Shown here: positions 1 through 10,935 of the stretch, one piece after another
How positions within the stretch are numbered: the stretch's first letter is position 1
How the letters are laid out: every line of letters starts with the position of its first letter
Assembly (NCBI RefSeq): GCF_013426205.1
Contig: NC_089424.1
Location: 3,720,001 to 3,784,000 of the forward strand
Length of the DNA stretch: 64,000 nt
Origin: Metarhizium brunneum
Taxonomy: Eukaryota > Ascomycota > Sordariomycetes > Hypocreales > Clavicipitaceae
Direction: 5' to 3'
The notes under the pieces: model-generated
Database searches by the model: none
What the model was told of the DNA's origin: nothing
Seen by the model: only the letters and a program-made list of their open reading frames with translations
Made by a program: the position numbers and the translations under genes

Positions 1-820
1 TGGTATTTGAGAAGCTACCTGCCAGCAGCTTTGGAGAGTGGTGAAGTATGGCCGAATCCTGCAGTTAAGCTTGAGGGAGGGTTGGGTTCTGTTCAGCGGG
101 CGCTGGATTTGATGTTTGATGGTAAAGTCAGCGGGTCCAAGTTGGTCGTTAATCCTTGGGATTGAGAATTGAGCTGCCTATCTGTGCTGTGCTCGGCTTT
201 GGGCGCCCAGGTGATGATAATAGTCTCGACGTTATACCTGCCGAATAGTGTAATTATCGTACAAGGTAGATCTTCATGACTATATATTAGGCCTTTTGCA
301 TCTCCATTTAGCCTTATATGCCTGTTCAAACTTTATTTAATAGTATTAAGAAAAATTCAATAATTGTAGTGCCTCGAAACACTCGAAAATCAAAGTCTTT
401 TATGCTCAAAGTTTCCCAAAGTCGTAGTCACGCGATACTTTATGAAGTTCTGAGAAAATGTAATATAGCAATAGGTTAATAAAAGAAGAAAAACTCATAA
501 ATATAAGCGAGAATACTTTAACATATCTCTTTCTGTTCTGCTGTTAGTAGCGCTTAGAAATAGGCATTTTCTATCAAAGAAAGGGTTCTGCGCTTATACT
601 AGATAGTACGTGACTAATACAGATCACTTCATCCCCATAACAGGGAGCCGCACGAGACTGTGGAGGGTCTTGCCGATAATATTGTCGGATAAAGTTAAAT
701 TTGGACGAAAGGAAGTTTTTTGGTATTAAAAAAAGAGCTATAAATAGAGTTTACAGCACTTATAATAACAAGAATAATGATTTTATCGAGAAGCTTAGTT
801 AACATGAGTCTCATAACGTG
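1..820. other. no gene seen
   Basis: I see no supported coding region. Composition becomes AT-rich from about 280 to 780, with short A/T runs typical of decayed repeats. The right end passes into the helicase remnant that follows. Confidence 0.5.
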
Positions 821-822
821 AC

Positions 823-1080
823 AGATGTTGAACGCGGCAATGCCTGTGGGAGCAGCTCGGAAGACTGGGTTCTGCCGTCCAACCTCGAGCCAGAGCTCTT
901 GAATCCGCGCACACGTTTCAAAGAGGGTAAAGGCCTTCCCGGATCCCGCAACCCCGTCCACATTAAGAAGGAGCTAACAAGGAACTATGGCATCCAAGGC
1001 AAGCTCCTGAGAATATTGCCTCACCACAGCACCGTACAGATCCTCTGTTCTCAATTCAGAGGGAGGGCTGATAAATCCAT
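823..1080 (-). pseudogene. Pif1/Helitron-type helicase fragment
   Basis: Reading the minus strand from about 1080 to 823 gives a helicase N-terminal segment: a Walker A-like GVAGSGKAF, then an RIQEL stretch, then APTGIAAFNI, the start of the Pif1 family motif that normally continues with a TLH-type sequence. These motifs are characteristic of Pif1 helicases and of the helicase half of fungal Helitrons. An in-frame stop lies between the upstream part and the Walker A motif, the residue after the Walker lysine is Ala instead of Thr/Ser, and similarity ends after FNI. This is a dead scrap of about 85 codons, with no flanking Helitron termini recognised. Whether it came from a Helitron or a cellular Pif1 cannot be decided from so short a piece. 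Confidence 0.6.
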
Positions 1081-1559
1081 CGCAACTACTTGTGCAATCG
1101 GGCTTTTAGCCTTAACCTAGTCCCAGATGTCAGGAGATATATCGTAACAACCGACGTAAGAGGACCAGTCGTAGTCACGGTCCATCTATCGAGCCCGTAT
1201 GGAATAGTTATAGAATTGGTACACGTGATCGCGGTCAGGGGAATCGGAGTGAGGAAAAGCTTCGCTCAATAAAAGTCTTTTAACTAACTAGGATTATTTT
1301 CTTTGCCTCTTGCTAGAAGGGTTCACGTTATTTGTCTTGCAATATGCACATGATGCCAGTTTTTGGATTTTTCTAAGGGGACCTTTCCTTTTTGCATTTT
1401 CTGAATTCTGCCAAACCCTTTTTGACATTGGCTATTATTTCTGCGCGAAGGCTAGACTCACAAAAGAGATCAGTTCCACAATATTCCTCACGCGCCTCTT
1501 TAATAGTGCCGTTTTCGTCTGGAGAACATTGTAAAAATGATAAGATTGGATTAGCTGGT

Positions 1560-2642
1560 TCAGGGTAGTAACTTCCCTCCCTTGGAGACAGGCTGGATAG
1601 GTTGCAGCTCAGTCGGGTAGCTGGGTCTCTGTATTGGCTGAGAGCGATACTTTGTCCAGAACGACCGCATACGCTTAAATTGCTGGTCCGTGAACGTTTT
1701 CATGCAAGAACTATATGCGCCCCAAGTATTAGTCTTTCAAGACTTGTCCTTTCATCTTCGGGTCTTGCAGGGTGTGGGCAAACTCACTCGGGTATATAGT
1801 TCATTGGGTTATGAACGGGATCGTTGCCAGGCTTTCCAGGACAAGTGTCGAGTGGTGGCATCGCAGAGCACCCCTCCGATGCGTCTGCATGTGCGGGAGT
1901 GTCGTCAATCTCGTCGCCGTTGCCGTTGCAGTCGTCGTTGAATGTGTGAAGCAGTCCGAACCAATGACCGACCTCGTGAACGACGGTTTGTTTTCGGTCA
2001 CCATAAAGCCAGTAGGCCGGAATCATGATGCCATCCATTTCAAGCCCCAGCGGCTGTCCCACCAGGTCATCTGGGGTGGTAGAGACGGCTCTGCTATTTG
2101 TAGCTCCCAATGGATTTTTCCCGTAGTAAATATTCAAATGTCGGTTATCGCCCTTGTGGTGTAGTATCTTCATACGCATCGTGTTATTGCCCTCGGAAAA
2201 ATATGGATTCACAGTCCAATTTGCATTTTTAAGGACGAATGAGATATTACCCGGGTTAAAATAGGTATTAAGAAGGGCTATTTGCTCATGTATAGTATTG
2301 TTCTATGTCGGCAAATCGTAACATGTTAGTCGCTAGATCTACCACGTTTCTAGCTAAGACGCGCAGTCGTGCAAAACTCACATCGTGGTGATCCTTGGCT
2401 GTTTCTGAAGTTGAGATGATGTGTGCGTAGACATCAACAGCAATCGCTGGAGGCGTATCGGTTGTTTCGTTTCGTCGGAGCAAATGATTCTTCTCCGTAG
2501 CCGCTATCTCACGATGAGCCGCTAACAAAGCCGCCGAGGGTTGCTCAACACCGCAAGGTGAATCTCTGACATGGCCTGGCGTTGTGAAAGCTGCCCCGAG
2601 TCGCACAAAGCTAGCCAGCACCATAGATATAAGAGGCTGCAT
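1560..2642 (-). CDS. secreted M43-family (pappalysin-like) metalloprotease
   Basis: Three exons, 2642-2382, 2302-1788 and 1710-1560, join in frame to 308 residues. Both introns (2303-2381 and 1711-1787) start GTGAGT, end TAG and contain a GACTAAC/GACTAAT branch site. The N-terminus is a hydrophobic signal peptide followed by a propeptide-like DSPCG...PSAALLAAHRE segment seen at the start of fungal MEP1-type proteins. The zinc motif HEVGHWFGLLH lies at about residues 196-206 (HExxHxxGxxH), with PMNY as the Met-turn and a C-terminal DSCMKTFT...RMRSFW segment that matches the normal family end. Length is usual for fungal M43B enzymes. It should act outside the cell as a zinc endopeptidase on host or substrate proteins. 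All key residues are present, so I expect it to be functional. It stands alone, with about 2.3 kb of empty sequence upstream. Confidence 0.88.
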
Positions 2643-4948
2643 ATTGATAGGGTGTACGCCTGTGGTACCTGAGGAATGACAGGGATGAGCGAAACGCTAG
2701 CTATATAGCTATCGATTGGTCTGGTCAAAGTAGCAGATTCTTTCATATTTATAGTGCTAGTAGTCACTAATAAATCTATGAATCCTTTTGTCGTATCCCG
2801 CTCGGCTTATCCCGAAGTTCCCGATCCTCTATAATAACCTTTTTATGCTAGTTATACGTAAAAAGAGTGGATATCTGCTGTTACGTGTATAATATGCTTG
2901 TCTAAATCGCACGAGAATAGCTGGATAACCTAGCTTTAAATTACCAATACGAAGCATAATAGAAATGCATTATGCGTCGTAAAGTTGAACAAATGCTTTA
3001 AGCTTATGGCTTGGCACTTATACTGGGTACACTAACGTAGGCCAGAGATAATATGTCATATATATAGAAATATACGTAGTTATAAGGTTTCACGTTTGAC
3101 TCGTGCAATTGTGAATGGACCACTGCCAGTATAGAGTTGGAGGCGTGGAGTGGATACATCATAGTGTTGCACAGCGTGCATAACTACCTAGGTAATTAGG
3201 CTATTACAGGTGGTTTCAGGCTGTTTTAGGTAGATAGGTCATATAATACAGGACACCTAAGCCACAGCGCCTTGGAATGCGTAGGCCAATTCGCTCTTTA
3301 TAAAAAGGCGCGTTACTTTCTCTTTTCTATAGCCAGAATTAAGGCTGTTAATTAATATAACAGAGATTTGTATCATCTAATACAAAGGTGCCTAGCTTTC
3401 CGTGAGAGATATAGAGGGCCCATTAATGGCCAATTTTATGCTCTGGGCTTGAGCGGCGGGAATTATTCGACGGCCTGATCCAGCATGTTAGCACATGGGT
3501 CTCAATACTTGGCGAGTCAGTAAATTGTTGTTCTCAATGCAGCCTCGGAATGACACAAACTGAGGAGTTTGTGTGTTGGAACGCCCTGTTTCTATTCCAA
3601 CTGTTTAGCTTAGCATATACTATCCCATCGGCGGATCCGGCCTACATGAATACCATTCTCCCTTGTCTTTCATGCGGTGAAACGATGATTTGATCTCTAT
3701 CAGTCTTAGGCTTTTATGCAATATATCACAAGCAGCTGGGGCTCTTACAGAATTTGCGTCAATACGTCACAAAGAGTTCTTATTAGGCACCTTACGATCC
3801 TTGGGCTTTCCCGCGTGGAACTGCGGCTGGTCCGTGCATTTAGGTGACTCCATGTTATATCAATTGATGTCAACTGGTTTGAGTCCTTGGTGGATGCCCA
3901 GTGCGCATAGCACAGGGTGAGAGCGTGTGCGTTAAATGCATCTGAAACGTCATGGTACCATCATCGCGTATGTATTTGAGCACGGCATCTGAAAGAAGCC
4001 ATTCCTCGTAGCTTGCAATGGTGGAATCTAGATGTTGAACTCTGCTGGCTAATAAAACCTTTCCGTGGTTTCTTGCTTGGAGTTAATGGCGGATCTTTTG
4101 GGCTTGCGATCGTGGGTTGGGTTCAGTCTGTGACGGTGCGAGCTTGCTTTTTAAAGCTTGCGTGTTAGGATGAATTTATTATCGCTGTCACTTCCTTTAC
4201 TTGCGGCTTCACGGTCTTTACGACGCCAGCGCTTGTTGCTACCGTCACAGGAATTAGGCGTTCCCGTCTTGTGCTCCGAGTGATAAACGGTGGCGGCACC
4301 GAAACGGAACCCCGTCGCCTCTAAAAACTGGATCTCAGATGCCACGGGCTGGCACTGCTGACAACTGCAGCCCAAGGAGCCTCGTACCTCGTTGCCTTCG
4401 TTCAGGTGCTTGCCATTTTGCATTGAACTTCCATGTCGTTGAACGGCCTAGTACGTGGTTGCACGGACACGCAAGAACTTTGACGCGTCTGCTGGGCATT
4501 TGTGGAGGTATTGTTATCACTGCCGTCGATATTATTATTAATATTGGGCGGCGAGGCGCCTGGCGGGCCAGCTGTTCAAGCGGCTTTAAGATGCCCCTCA
4601 ACTAGTTAACCGGGTTAACATACATACACGTGCTTAACAGGACGAACAAATTCTGACAATCTGGTATATTTCTAATGAGAGTCTGGTCTGGTAGGTTTAA
4701 GCAGCGAAGAAAAGTAGCTGAAGACAGTAGCCGATACGAAATTCCTTCTATACTTTTTGGACACGGACCAATATTGACAACCAACTACCACCAAGAATAC
4801 AGAACCTTGAGTAAAACTCTATAAAGTAACAAGAGTTATACATGGAATATTATCCTCTAACACAGGATTACTATTTTAGAACTATTCCTGGCAATTCTTG
4901 AAGTGCCGGCAGGTTAAGCTACCGTTTACTGCCATTTGTTTGTACTCT
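2643..4948. other. long intergenic stretch
   Basis: No gene can be supported. Between 4151 and 4605 the minus strand has overlapping short open frames, one rich in Asn/Ser (about 4450-4570) and one with a CSCQQC cluster. This could be an eroded secreted protein, but frames switch without convincing introns and I recognise nothing in it. Confidence 0.4.
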
Positions 4949-5500
4949 TTAGTACCACCCATCAAATTTATCAAACTTATTAAATTCTGGTGGATGATGG
5001 GCTTCACGGAGGAAGACGCGGAGCGGAGTGTGGTCCTGGCATGTGGCTTGCGCCGTATTTCCTTGTCCAGGATACCACACCAAAGGATGGCACTGAGGAG
5101 AAGGACGTGGCGAAAGAGGGATTACCTCAATAGCTCCGGGGAACCCACTGCCTTCAATCGGCTTAATAGCGAAGTTATACGTGTCTTGATCGCCACTGGT
5201 ATAGCTCAGTTCTACCTGATTGTGTGCTTGCTGCTCGTTGAATTTCAGGTCCGCGGATATCTCTGTGGCTGAAACTTCGACTGTTTGTCCCTGATTAAGA
5301 ATAATTTCTTGGTCGCGAATTATCTTGACCCCATCGACGGATGGCCCTTGTGCGACTTTATCCAGACGGACAGGCCTGTTCATGTTGTTCGTGACAATAA
5401 TTTGACCAGGGCTGGCCTTTGACACGCCCCAGTAGAATTCTGGTAAACCCAGAGAGGATACCGCGAGGAACGATATAGCGGAGAGCGCAGAGTATTTCAT
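4949..5500 (-). CDS. small secreted protein, possibly BYS1-like
   Basis: A single-exon frame of 183 codons with a good ATG and a signal-peptide-like N-terminus (MKYSALSAISFLAVSSLG). The mature part begins with a beta-rich IIVTNNMNRPVRLDKV segment. That opening, plus the size, recalls the BYS1/thaumatin-like secreted proteins of ascomycetes, in which an N-terminal strand with a conserved Asn pair is followed by a compact beta domain, but the match is by eye and weak. There is only one Cys pair near the C-terminus (QCHPL and ATCQD). The tail after about residue 150 is Pro/His-rich and less protein-like. It may be an extracellular effector or wall protein. Downstream sequence on the left is empty, and AT-rich repeat debris lies upstream. 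Confidence 0.6.
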   Translation of the reverse strand: MKYSALSAISFLAVSSLGLPEFYWGVSKASPGQIIVTNNMNRPVRLDKVAQGPSVDGVKIIRDQEIILNQGQTVEVSATEISADLKFNEQQAHNQVELSYTSGDQDTYNFAIKPIEGSGFPGAIEVIPLSPRPSPQCHPLVWYPGQGNTAQATCQDHTPLRVFLREAHHPPEFNKFDKFDGWY

Positions 5501-7662
5501 ATTGACGTTGCGTTGAATAAAACGTGAATAATAATATATCTTGTTAGGAGAGTCGACTAGTTTATAGAGAGTGCTGTGTAAATAATTTTACATCTCGAAT
5601 ATAGCTCCTATTTATATATATATTTTTTATTCTAGTATTATTAGTTTTTTTAAGTATTACATAACAACTGGAATTAATATATTATATTAACTTTATTAGT
5701 TTTATTTTTATAAGATTCACTTTTACTAATAAATTTTAAAAATTACTACACAAGTATTATACTCGAGCTATCTTGGCCCAATTAAACCCTGTCTACAAAC
5801 TGTGCCGAATCGCCGTGAAGTGTGTAAAGTAAATTTATTTGGTCGCAAGTTAGTTGCCACAAAGTCGTTACATTTACGAATACACGGGATAATAGTTACC
5901 ATACTAGCACGCACTAGTATAAGCAAAGACTCCCAAAGCTAGCGCCGACGCAGTTTACAAGCGAATAGTGTTACGGGCCGAATTGTGGATAGGCTTGACA
6001 CGGCAAGCGTCAATTCCGACTCGCAGTGTCGCGAGTGTTGTCAGCAGACAAGGCTAAGTAATGTAGAATCCGTGTATCTCGTAAATATTAGATCAACTTT
6101 TTCTATTTACTATATCTGCTCTTTTGTAAGCTGTTCCAGCTACGCGATAATTTAACTTGAGCTGTGAGGGGAATAAAAAGTTAAATTATACTATTACTTA
6201 AAAGCTTCTAAAAATTTACTTTTAGTAATAAAAAGTTAAAGTACTTCTAAACTATAATTTATATTATTTACTGCCAGTTATTTACGTGTAAATTTGTAAT
6301 ACAGTAATTTAAGCTTTAAGCCACTTACGTTATTATTTTCCCCTCTTTACGAAAACGTTTTATTCGCCAAATAGCAAGCCGTTACAACTTGGCCAAGTAC
6401 TAGCACTTGGAAGTTATTTTACAGTAATACGCCGGATCCGGCAATTTGCTGGACTTACACGTAAATAGGGGCCTGCAGCAGGCCCCTATATAGCCCCACT
6501 ACTAACTTTATATGACGAATCCGTGTTATCAACACCCGGAGCGGTCGGCAATCGACTAGGGATATTATGTTATATCTACCCTCTCCCACGTACCGAGATG
6601 TATATTCCTAAAGTCTAATAGAATATAGCTGCATCAGCAAAATTGAGAATAATAACTTATTATATCTTATTAATAATACAATTACTAAGAGATATAATCG
6701 AGTAACAAAATATTAATAATTTCCTAGAAAGCTTTTTAAGTCTTATTAGTCTCTTAATAAGGGCCAAAAATAAACGTCAAGTAAATAGATATGTCGTCAA
6801 GTATAAGGAAAAATACAACCAAGGAGAACCGTACTAATGTTTGATGATCCTACAGGTACTGCACAATTTTTTGTATCGCCGTGGCGCCTTAGAATCACCG
6901 AACGAGGTGCCGGATACAGTCTCTGTTGACAGCGGACGGAGGTGTGCCCGAAGGAACGGGAATTCGATTGCGCTCTCTTATGGCATTTACATTCAGGTGA
7001 TAGGTTCTTTTTCCACTGGACGTGCCTTCCTTGATACATGTCCCTGCTCTTTGCCGCGCCTTTACACCTTGACTATAAACGAGTTTGTGCATTTCGTGGC
7101 CGTCTATCATCTCCGTTATGCCTAGTTCATAAGCAAGAAAGATGCCAGGCGACCGGACTGTGGAATTTAGTTGATAGAGTTCCCGGTGCGATATTACCTG
7201 AGCTACAGCTTGGCCAAAATAAATTATCAAGCCAGTTATAATAGCTTTAGTACGAAATTACTAACACCAGACCGTTTATTGCTCGCCAGTAACCTAGCAA
7301 TGCAACAGCTTTGCCGTAAGCTCCCACAACATGGACTGTTATTATGCCGTGCTCTAATCAAATCAAGACTCAAATAGCCAGACGTGTCTGATTTCTAGTC
7401 TAGTTCGAGTATGGATACCACCACACTACTCCGCATATTCGGGATAGTCCAGGGCCGCGGCCTCGGATTTGACAGAGAGCGCCACGGAGACGGAGCCACG
7501 GACGAATGCTTTTCCCCAAGGCAACTCAACTCACAGCTTATATCCACGCCGAGGCAGCAAGTCACTCGACTTTAATTCAACATCTATTAGTATTATCCAT
7601 CCCACTATTGGGTGTTGATCTCCATCTCCCATCACCGGCATAACACCTACACGCAGAGCACG
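5501..7662. other. intergenic region with AT-rich repeat debris
   Basis: Blocks at about 5580-5760, 6150-6310 and 6620-6790 are strongly AT-rich, as RIP-damaged repeats are, separated by GC-normal stretches. A 25-bp hairpin (listed separately) and a 12-bp palindrome GCCGGATCCGGC (6431-6442) lie here. On the minus strand from 7230 to 6895 there is a 111-codon frame whose first half reads like protein (SPGIFLAYELGITEMIDG), but it has no ATG and I do not recognise it. Confidence 0.4.
6465..6489. repeat. 25-bp hairpin palindrome
   Basis: ATAGGGGCCTGC is followed by one A and then by its exact reverse complement. The 12-bp arms are perfect and GC-rich inside an otherwise AT-rich block. It could be a transposon end-junction or a stem structure; no matching element boundary was found. 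Confidence 0.8.
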
Positions 7663-8235
7663 ATGATCAACCCTAACCCTGACCCAACAAACGGACTCAT
7701 GGCACAGGACTCCCTCCGACGGCGCATGATCGGCCACGGCGCCCTCATGATACTGACGGCCCTACTAGGTGGTTTCGGCCTATACATGCACATCATGGGC
7801 GGTATCGAAATATCCCCCGGGCATCTGATCACGTTCAACGTTCCCGGCACAGAAGCCGGTTGGGTGCGGTGTCATACAGGTTCCGTGGCAAATGGGTTCA
7901 TGGTTATCGTGACGGCACTCGGGATGGTGCACTTGCCTGTTCCTGAAAAGGCCGCCAAGCGAATTGGCTGGGTTGTTGTCATGGACGGGTGGTCAAATGT
8001 GGGATTTTACTTTTTTGGCAACCTCTCGCCTAATCGGGGCCTTGCGCTGGGAAAGACACATGTTGGCGATGCGGATGCTTGGAGTGTCCTGGCTTTTGTT
8101 CCGGCCGTGGTATTTGGCTTCTTGGTTGTTGGGGCGTTTGCGGAATTGGGTTACTACGGATTGTTTGACAAGAACAATAGTCCAGGTCCGAGCCATGAGT
8201 TTGACATTGGGGCATATGGTCAGAAGACAAAGTAA
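7663..8235 (+). CDS. styrene-oxide-isomerase-like membrane protein
   Basis: An intron-free frame of 190 codons starting at the ATG at 7663. Extending upstream would need a GTG start, and another ATG follows at 7699. The protein has four hydrophobic segments and lines up along its whole length with bacterial styrene oxide isomerase (StyC), as I remember that sequence: GHG.LMI near the start, PGH..TFNVPGT..GW, then CHTGSVANGFMVI, then DGWSNVGFYFFGN.SPNRGL. The residues reported for heme binding and catalysis in StyC (His58, Asn64, Asp95, Tyr103) correspond to His71, Asn77, Asp108 and Tyr116, with identical spacing. StyC is a membrane heme protein that rearranges epoxides to carbonyl compounds (Meinwald rearrangement). 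The fungal protein is therefore likely an epoxide isomerase; its substrate is unknown. No styrene monooxygenase or aldehyde dehydrogenase is adjacent. It is longer than StyC at the N-terminus by about 13 residues. Confidence 0.85.
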   Translation: MINPNPDPTNGLMAQDSLRRRMIGHGALMILTALLGGFGLYMHIMGGIEISPGHLITFNVPGTEAGWVRCHTGSVANGFMVIVTALGMVHLPVPEKAAKRIGWVVVMDGWSNVGFYFFGNLSPNRGLALGKTHVGDADAWSVLAFVPAVVFGFLVVGAFAELGYYGLFDKNNSPGPSHEFDIGAYGQKTK

Positions 8236-9095
8236 TCGGAATATGCGTCAACGGATGGGATGACTGACGATTGAAAAGCATATATATGTAATGGTATTGA
8301 TTGGTGTATACCAGGTCATGAGCTTGCATTAGATGCTGTTCTTCAGCATGGAGCCAGCGCGTGTACTCCGTCCAGCGTTGGACAATGGCAAACAAATCCA
8401 TACATATTGCATTAGTATAAAATGAATTGTCCATCGTGCTCGATCTCAAAGTTGTTAGATCAGCTCAGCATGGTTTGACGGATGATTGGATCACACAAAT
8501 GTTCTTCTTGGCCCGTCCAATAAGTACCAACACAGGTCAAATTGTGCATCAAATATTACTCATGGAACCGACAGTCTACGATGTGTAGCGATTGTAGCCA
8601 CGTGGGTGAGACAAGTCTCGTTGCCTCGACACTGGGGCTCGCATATTTTCCTTCAGCATTCGACCGGAATTTGTACGACTCGTATCAGATATCACGACGG
8701 CGCTGACATAATGAGTCACTTCGCGGAATTAGAGGTAACACAACGCTCGTATATGCAGGTGACGAATGCAAGAGTTAACAGAAGAAGACAAAAAAAAGAA
8801 ATGCCATGCAGAAGCTACGTGAGTCTAGGAGGGATGCCAGCTCTGATATGAGTCGTGGTTCTCGTGCGCTGCCCCCTACGAGTGGCCACATGGAGGGCAT
8901 CAGACACATGCTGCATCCCGCGGCACGAGAATGGACGAGCCCGAATAACGAGATGTATTTTAGCAAAGAAGCGACGTATCATATTTTCCAACCCCTTCCC
9001 CTATCAAGGTCACTGTCCAGATATCGCCTATGTTTGCTACTTAGAAAAATGAGCACATGTAAAGAAGCACAATAAATTGACTGCTTGTTGTGCAT
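8236..9095. other. no gene seen
   Basis: Short frames occur on both strands, but none shows domain motifs or plausible splicing. Confidence 0.4.
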
Positions 9096-9599
9096 CTAAA
9101 AGTCACGAAGAGAGACATCCTGGAGAGGAAGTATCGGCCAATCTTTGTCCTTTACCCTATCAGTCAAGCCTGTAACTTGGATCTTGCCGTAACTCTCGTT
9201 GAGTTCTTCCATGTTACCGTAGTAAGATGTGTCCATTTGGTAGATTTTCTGAATAAGCTCCAACAAGTCAAGCTGACCTGCCGATTTAAAATTCTACTAG
9301 GCGAGGTTAACAGGTGTCACCTCGGTTATTGCCGTGTTGCCGATCTTGGTGTACTTTTGCAACCCTCGGAAGAACCTCTTCATGTCTTCGCGAGTAGCAG
9401 CGATTACCAAAAATCGGCCCCAGTCGCCGGGTCTGAGCCCCTTCGTGGTCTGTGAGAGGTGGGCATAATAGGGGCTGGAGTGGTAAAGGATTGCATAAGA
9501 CATGATGAAGGCTCCGTGGATGATGAATGCGCTAAAGGCGTACGTTGAAAGGTGAAGAACACGAAAGTCTAAGCGTTGCGTGTTGACCTTCAAGGCCAT
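9096..9599 (-). CDS. unrecognised two-exon protein with one membrane segment
   Basis: Exon 1 (9599-9321) starts with ATG. A 48-bp intron (9273-9320, GTGACA...GTCAG, with GTTAAC inside) joins it in frame to exon 2 (9272-9096), for 151 residues. The N-terminal half has a hydrophobic stretch (STYAFSAFIIHGAFIMSYAI), followed by a basic GDWGRFLVIAATREDMKRFF segment. The C-terminal exon is acidic and leucine-rich (LDLLELIQKIYQMDTSYYGN) and ends LPLQDVSLRDF. Codon-level coherence on both sides of the inferred intron argues that this is, or was, a real protein. I do not recognise the family. It could be the first part of a larger enzyme that was truncated. It lies 860 bp downstream of, and convergent with, the isomerase gene. 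Confidence 0.45.
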
Positions 9600-10500
9600 G
9601 ATTCATATATTTATTGTTCTGCTTATGCGGGAACTGGCTGCCTGGATCAGCACGCTGTGAGGTCCAGGGAAAACTAATGTTACCTTGGACCCCCCCTTCT
9701 ATCTACCATATGCAAGGAGACCGAAATGGAGGCCAAGACACAGGCAATCTGGACAAGAATCCAAAGAATGGGGTGTCTTTGGCGGAAATGTTTGCTCAAA
9801 TCTCTTGGCGTATGAAATTATCGCATCTTGTCCTCCACACGAGTTGTCCGACGGCAGCAAGAGTGCGACACGCAACGCATAGAAAGCACCTCCTTGTGAG
9901 TAAGTTTACTAGGAGCTGTAAGCATAATTATTAGCTTAATTTAGCTGGAGAAGAAACTGTCTACTGTGATGCCTTGTTTGTTGTTATGTAACATGGTCTG
10001 TTACGGTTCTCTGGATGGGGTACGGCCAGGCACATTGCGACTCTCACTGGGTCTTACCTGATGTAGGGCTTACACGATCATCTGGACGGGTCGAAAAACG
10101 AAAAGAACTCGAAACCTGACAAGTGACAAGGTCTAGACCAATAGGGCCATTGTGAGAATCAGCACAATCCCGTCCCCAGAGCCGACACGGCAAAAGGGTC
10201 AGGAGCGACTTAAACAAGTCGTTACCGTCTACGCGCTTCACCTGAGACCTCAAAGAGAAATGTGAATTAATTTGAATGTTTGATACACATACTAAAGCGC
10301 CTTTGCATTCGCATTATAGTATAGGGAAAACCATAAAGTTCAATTTGCGGGATAAAAACCTATACCAAGGCAAGATGTTCCGGATGACCGCCTCCAAGGG
10401 CAACCCATGCAGCTTTCTCGCTCTGAGCTTGTCAATTAGTGACATCATCATTTACCACCACACTATGGCACTCACCGTACTAGACTTGTTAAGCCGGCCT
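9600..10500. other. no gene seen
   Basis: No convincing coding region, RNA gene or repeat is visible. Confidence 0.4.
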
Positions 10501-10935
10501 CTAAATAAATCTCATTCTGAGATAGTCAAGTTCCCAGCCCGAGCTTCCCTCAAATCCTACAATGGAGCCGTTTGCAATGTCTAAGAACAGATTACCGGAG
10601 TCACCTCCTGCATCCCAGAGAATTCCTGTACTTGTCTGGAAGCCGAACTTGTGAATGCGCCACCCTGCTCGTATGCTAAAACTTGCTCTCTCATTGCCTC
10701 CAAATTCATATCTCGAATATACGTCTGTATCGACCGGATGGTTGTAGAGTCCCTTTTTTTCCCCAGTAAACCACGTGAGTTGGATACCTTTGATAACCCA
10801 ATGGCCGTTGGCATCCCCGGATCCCCAACCGCTCCATATCTCCAGTACCTTTACAATGGACGAATGCGCATAGGGGTAGAGAGAAAAGGGGTGTCCGCTA
10901 TCTCTACCATAGAAGGGAGTCTGATACTGAGGCAT
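10501..10935 (-). CDS. jacalin-like lectin domain protein
   Basis: A single exon of 144 codons from a good ATG. Nearly the whole protein is one jacalin-like beta-prism domain: IVKVLEIWSGWGSGD, VIKGIQLTWFTGE, a Tyr/Phe-Gly-Gly turn, ASFSIRAGWRIHKFGFQTSTG, a GGDSGN turn and the closing GSIVGFEGSSGWELDYLRMRF. Jacalin domains bind sugars, usually mannose or galactose, through loops at one apex. There is no signal peptide and no second domain, so this is probably a small cytosolic lectin, perhaps defensive (fungivore- or nematode-directed, as for other fungal cytosolic lectins). That role is inference. No obvious breaks. Confidence 0.75.
   Translation of the reverse strand: MPQYQTPFYGRDSGHPFSLYPYAHSSIVKVLEIWSGWGSGDANGHWVIKGIQLTWFTGEKKGLYNHPVDTDVYSRYEFGGNERASFSIRAGWRIHKFGFQTSTGILWDAGGDSGNLFLDIANGSIVGFEGSSGWELDYLRMRFI

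Noticed and set aside
4339..4605. Overlapping frames on both strands with Cys clusters
   Set aside because: Frames shift with no convincing introns and no family is recognisable.
7612..7662. N-terminal extension of the isomerase-like protein
   Set aside because: It would start at GTG; the ATG at 7663 leaves a protein that begins just before the StyC-like region.
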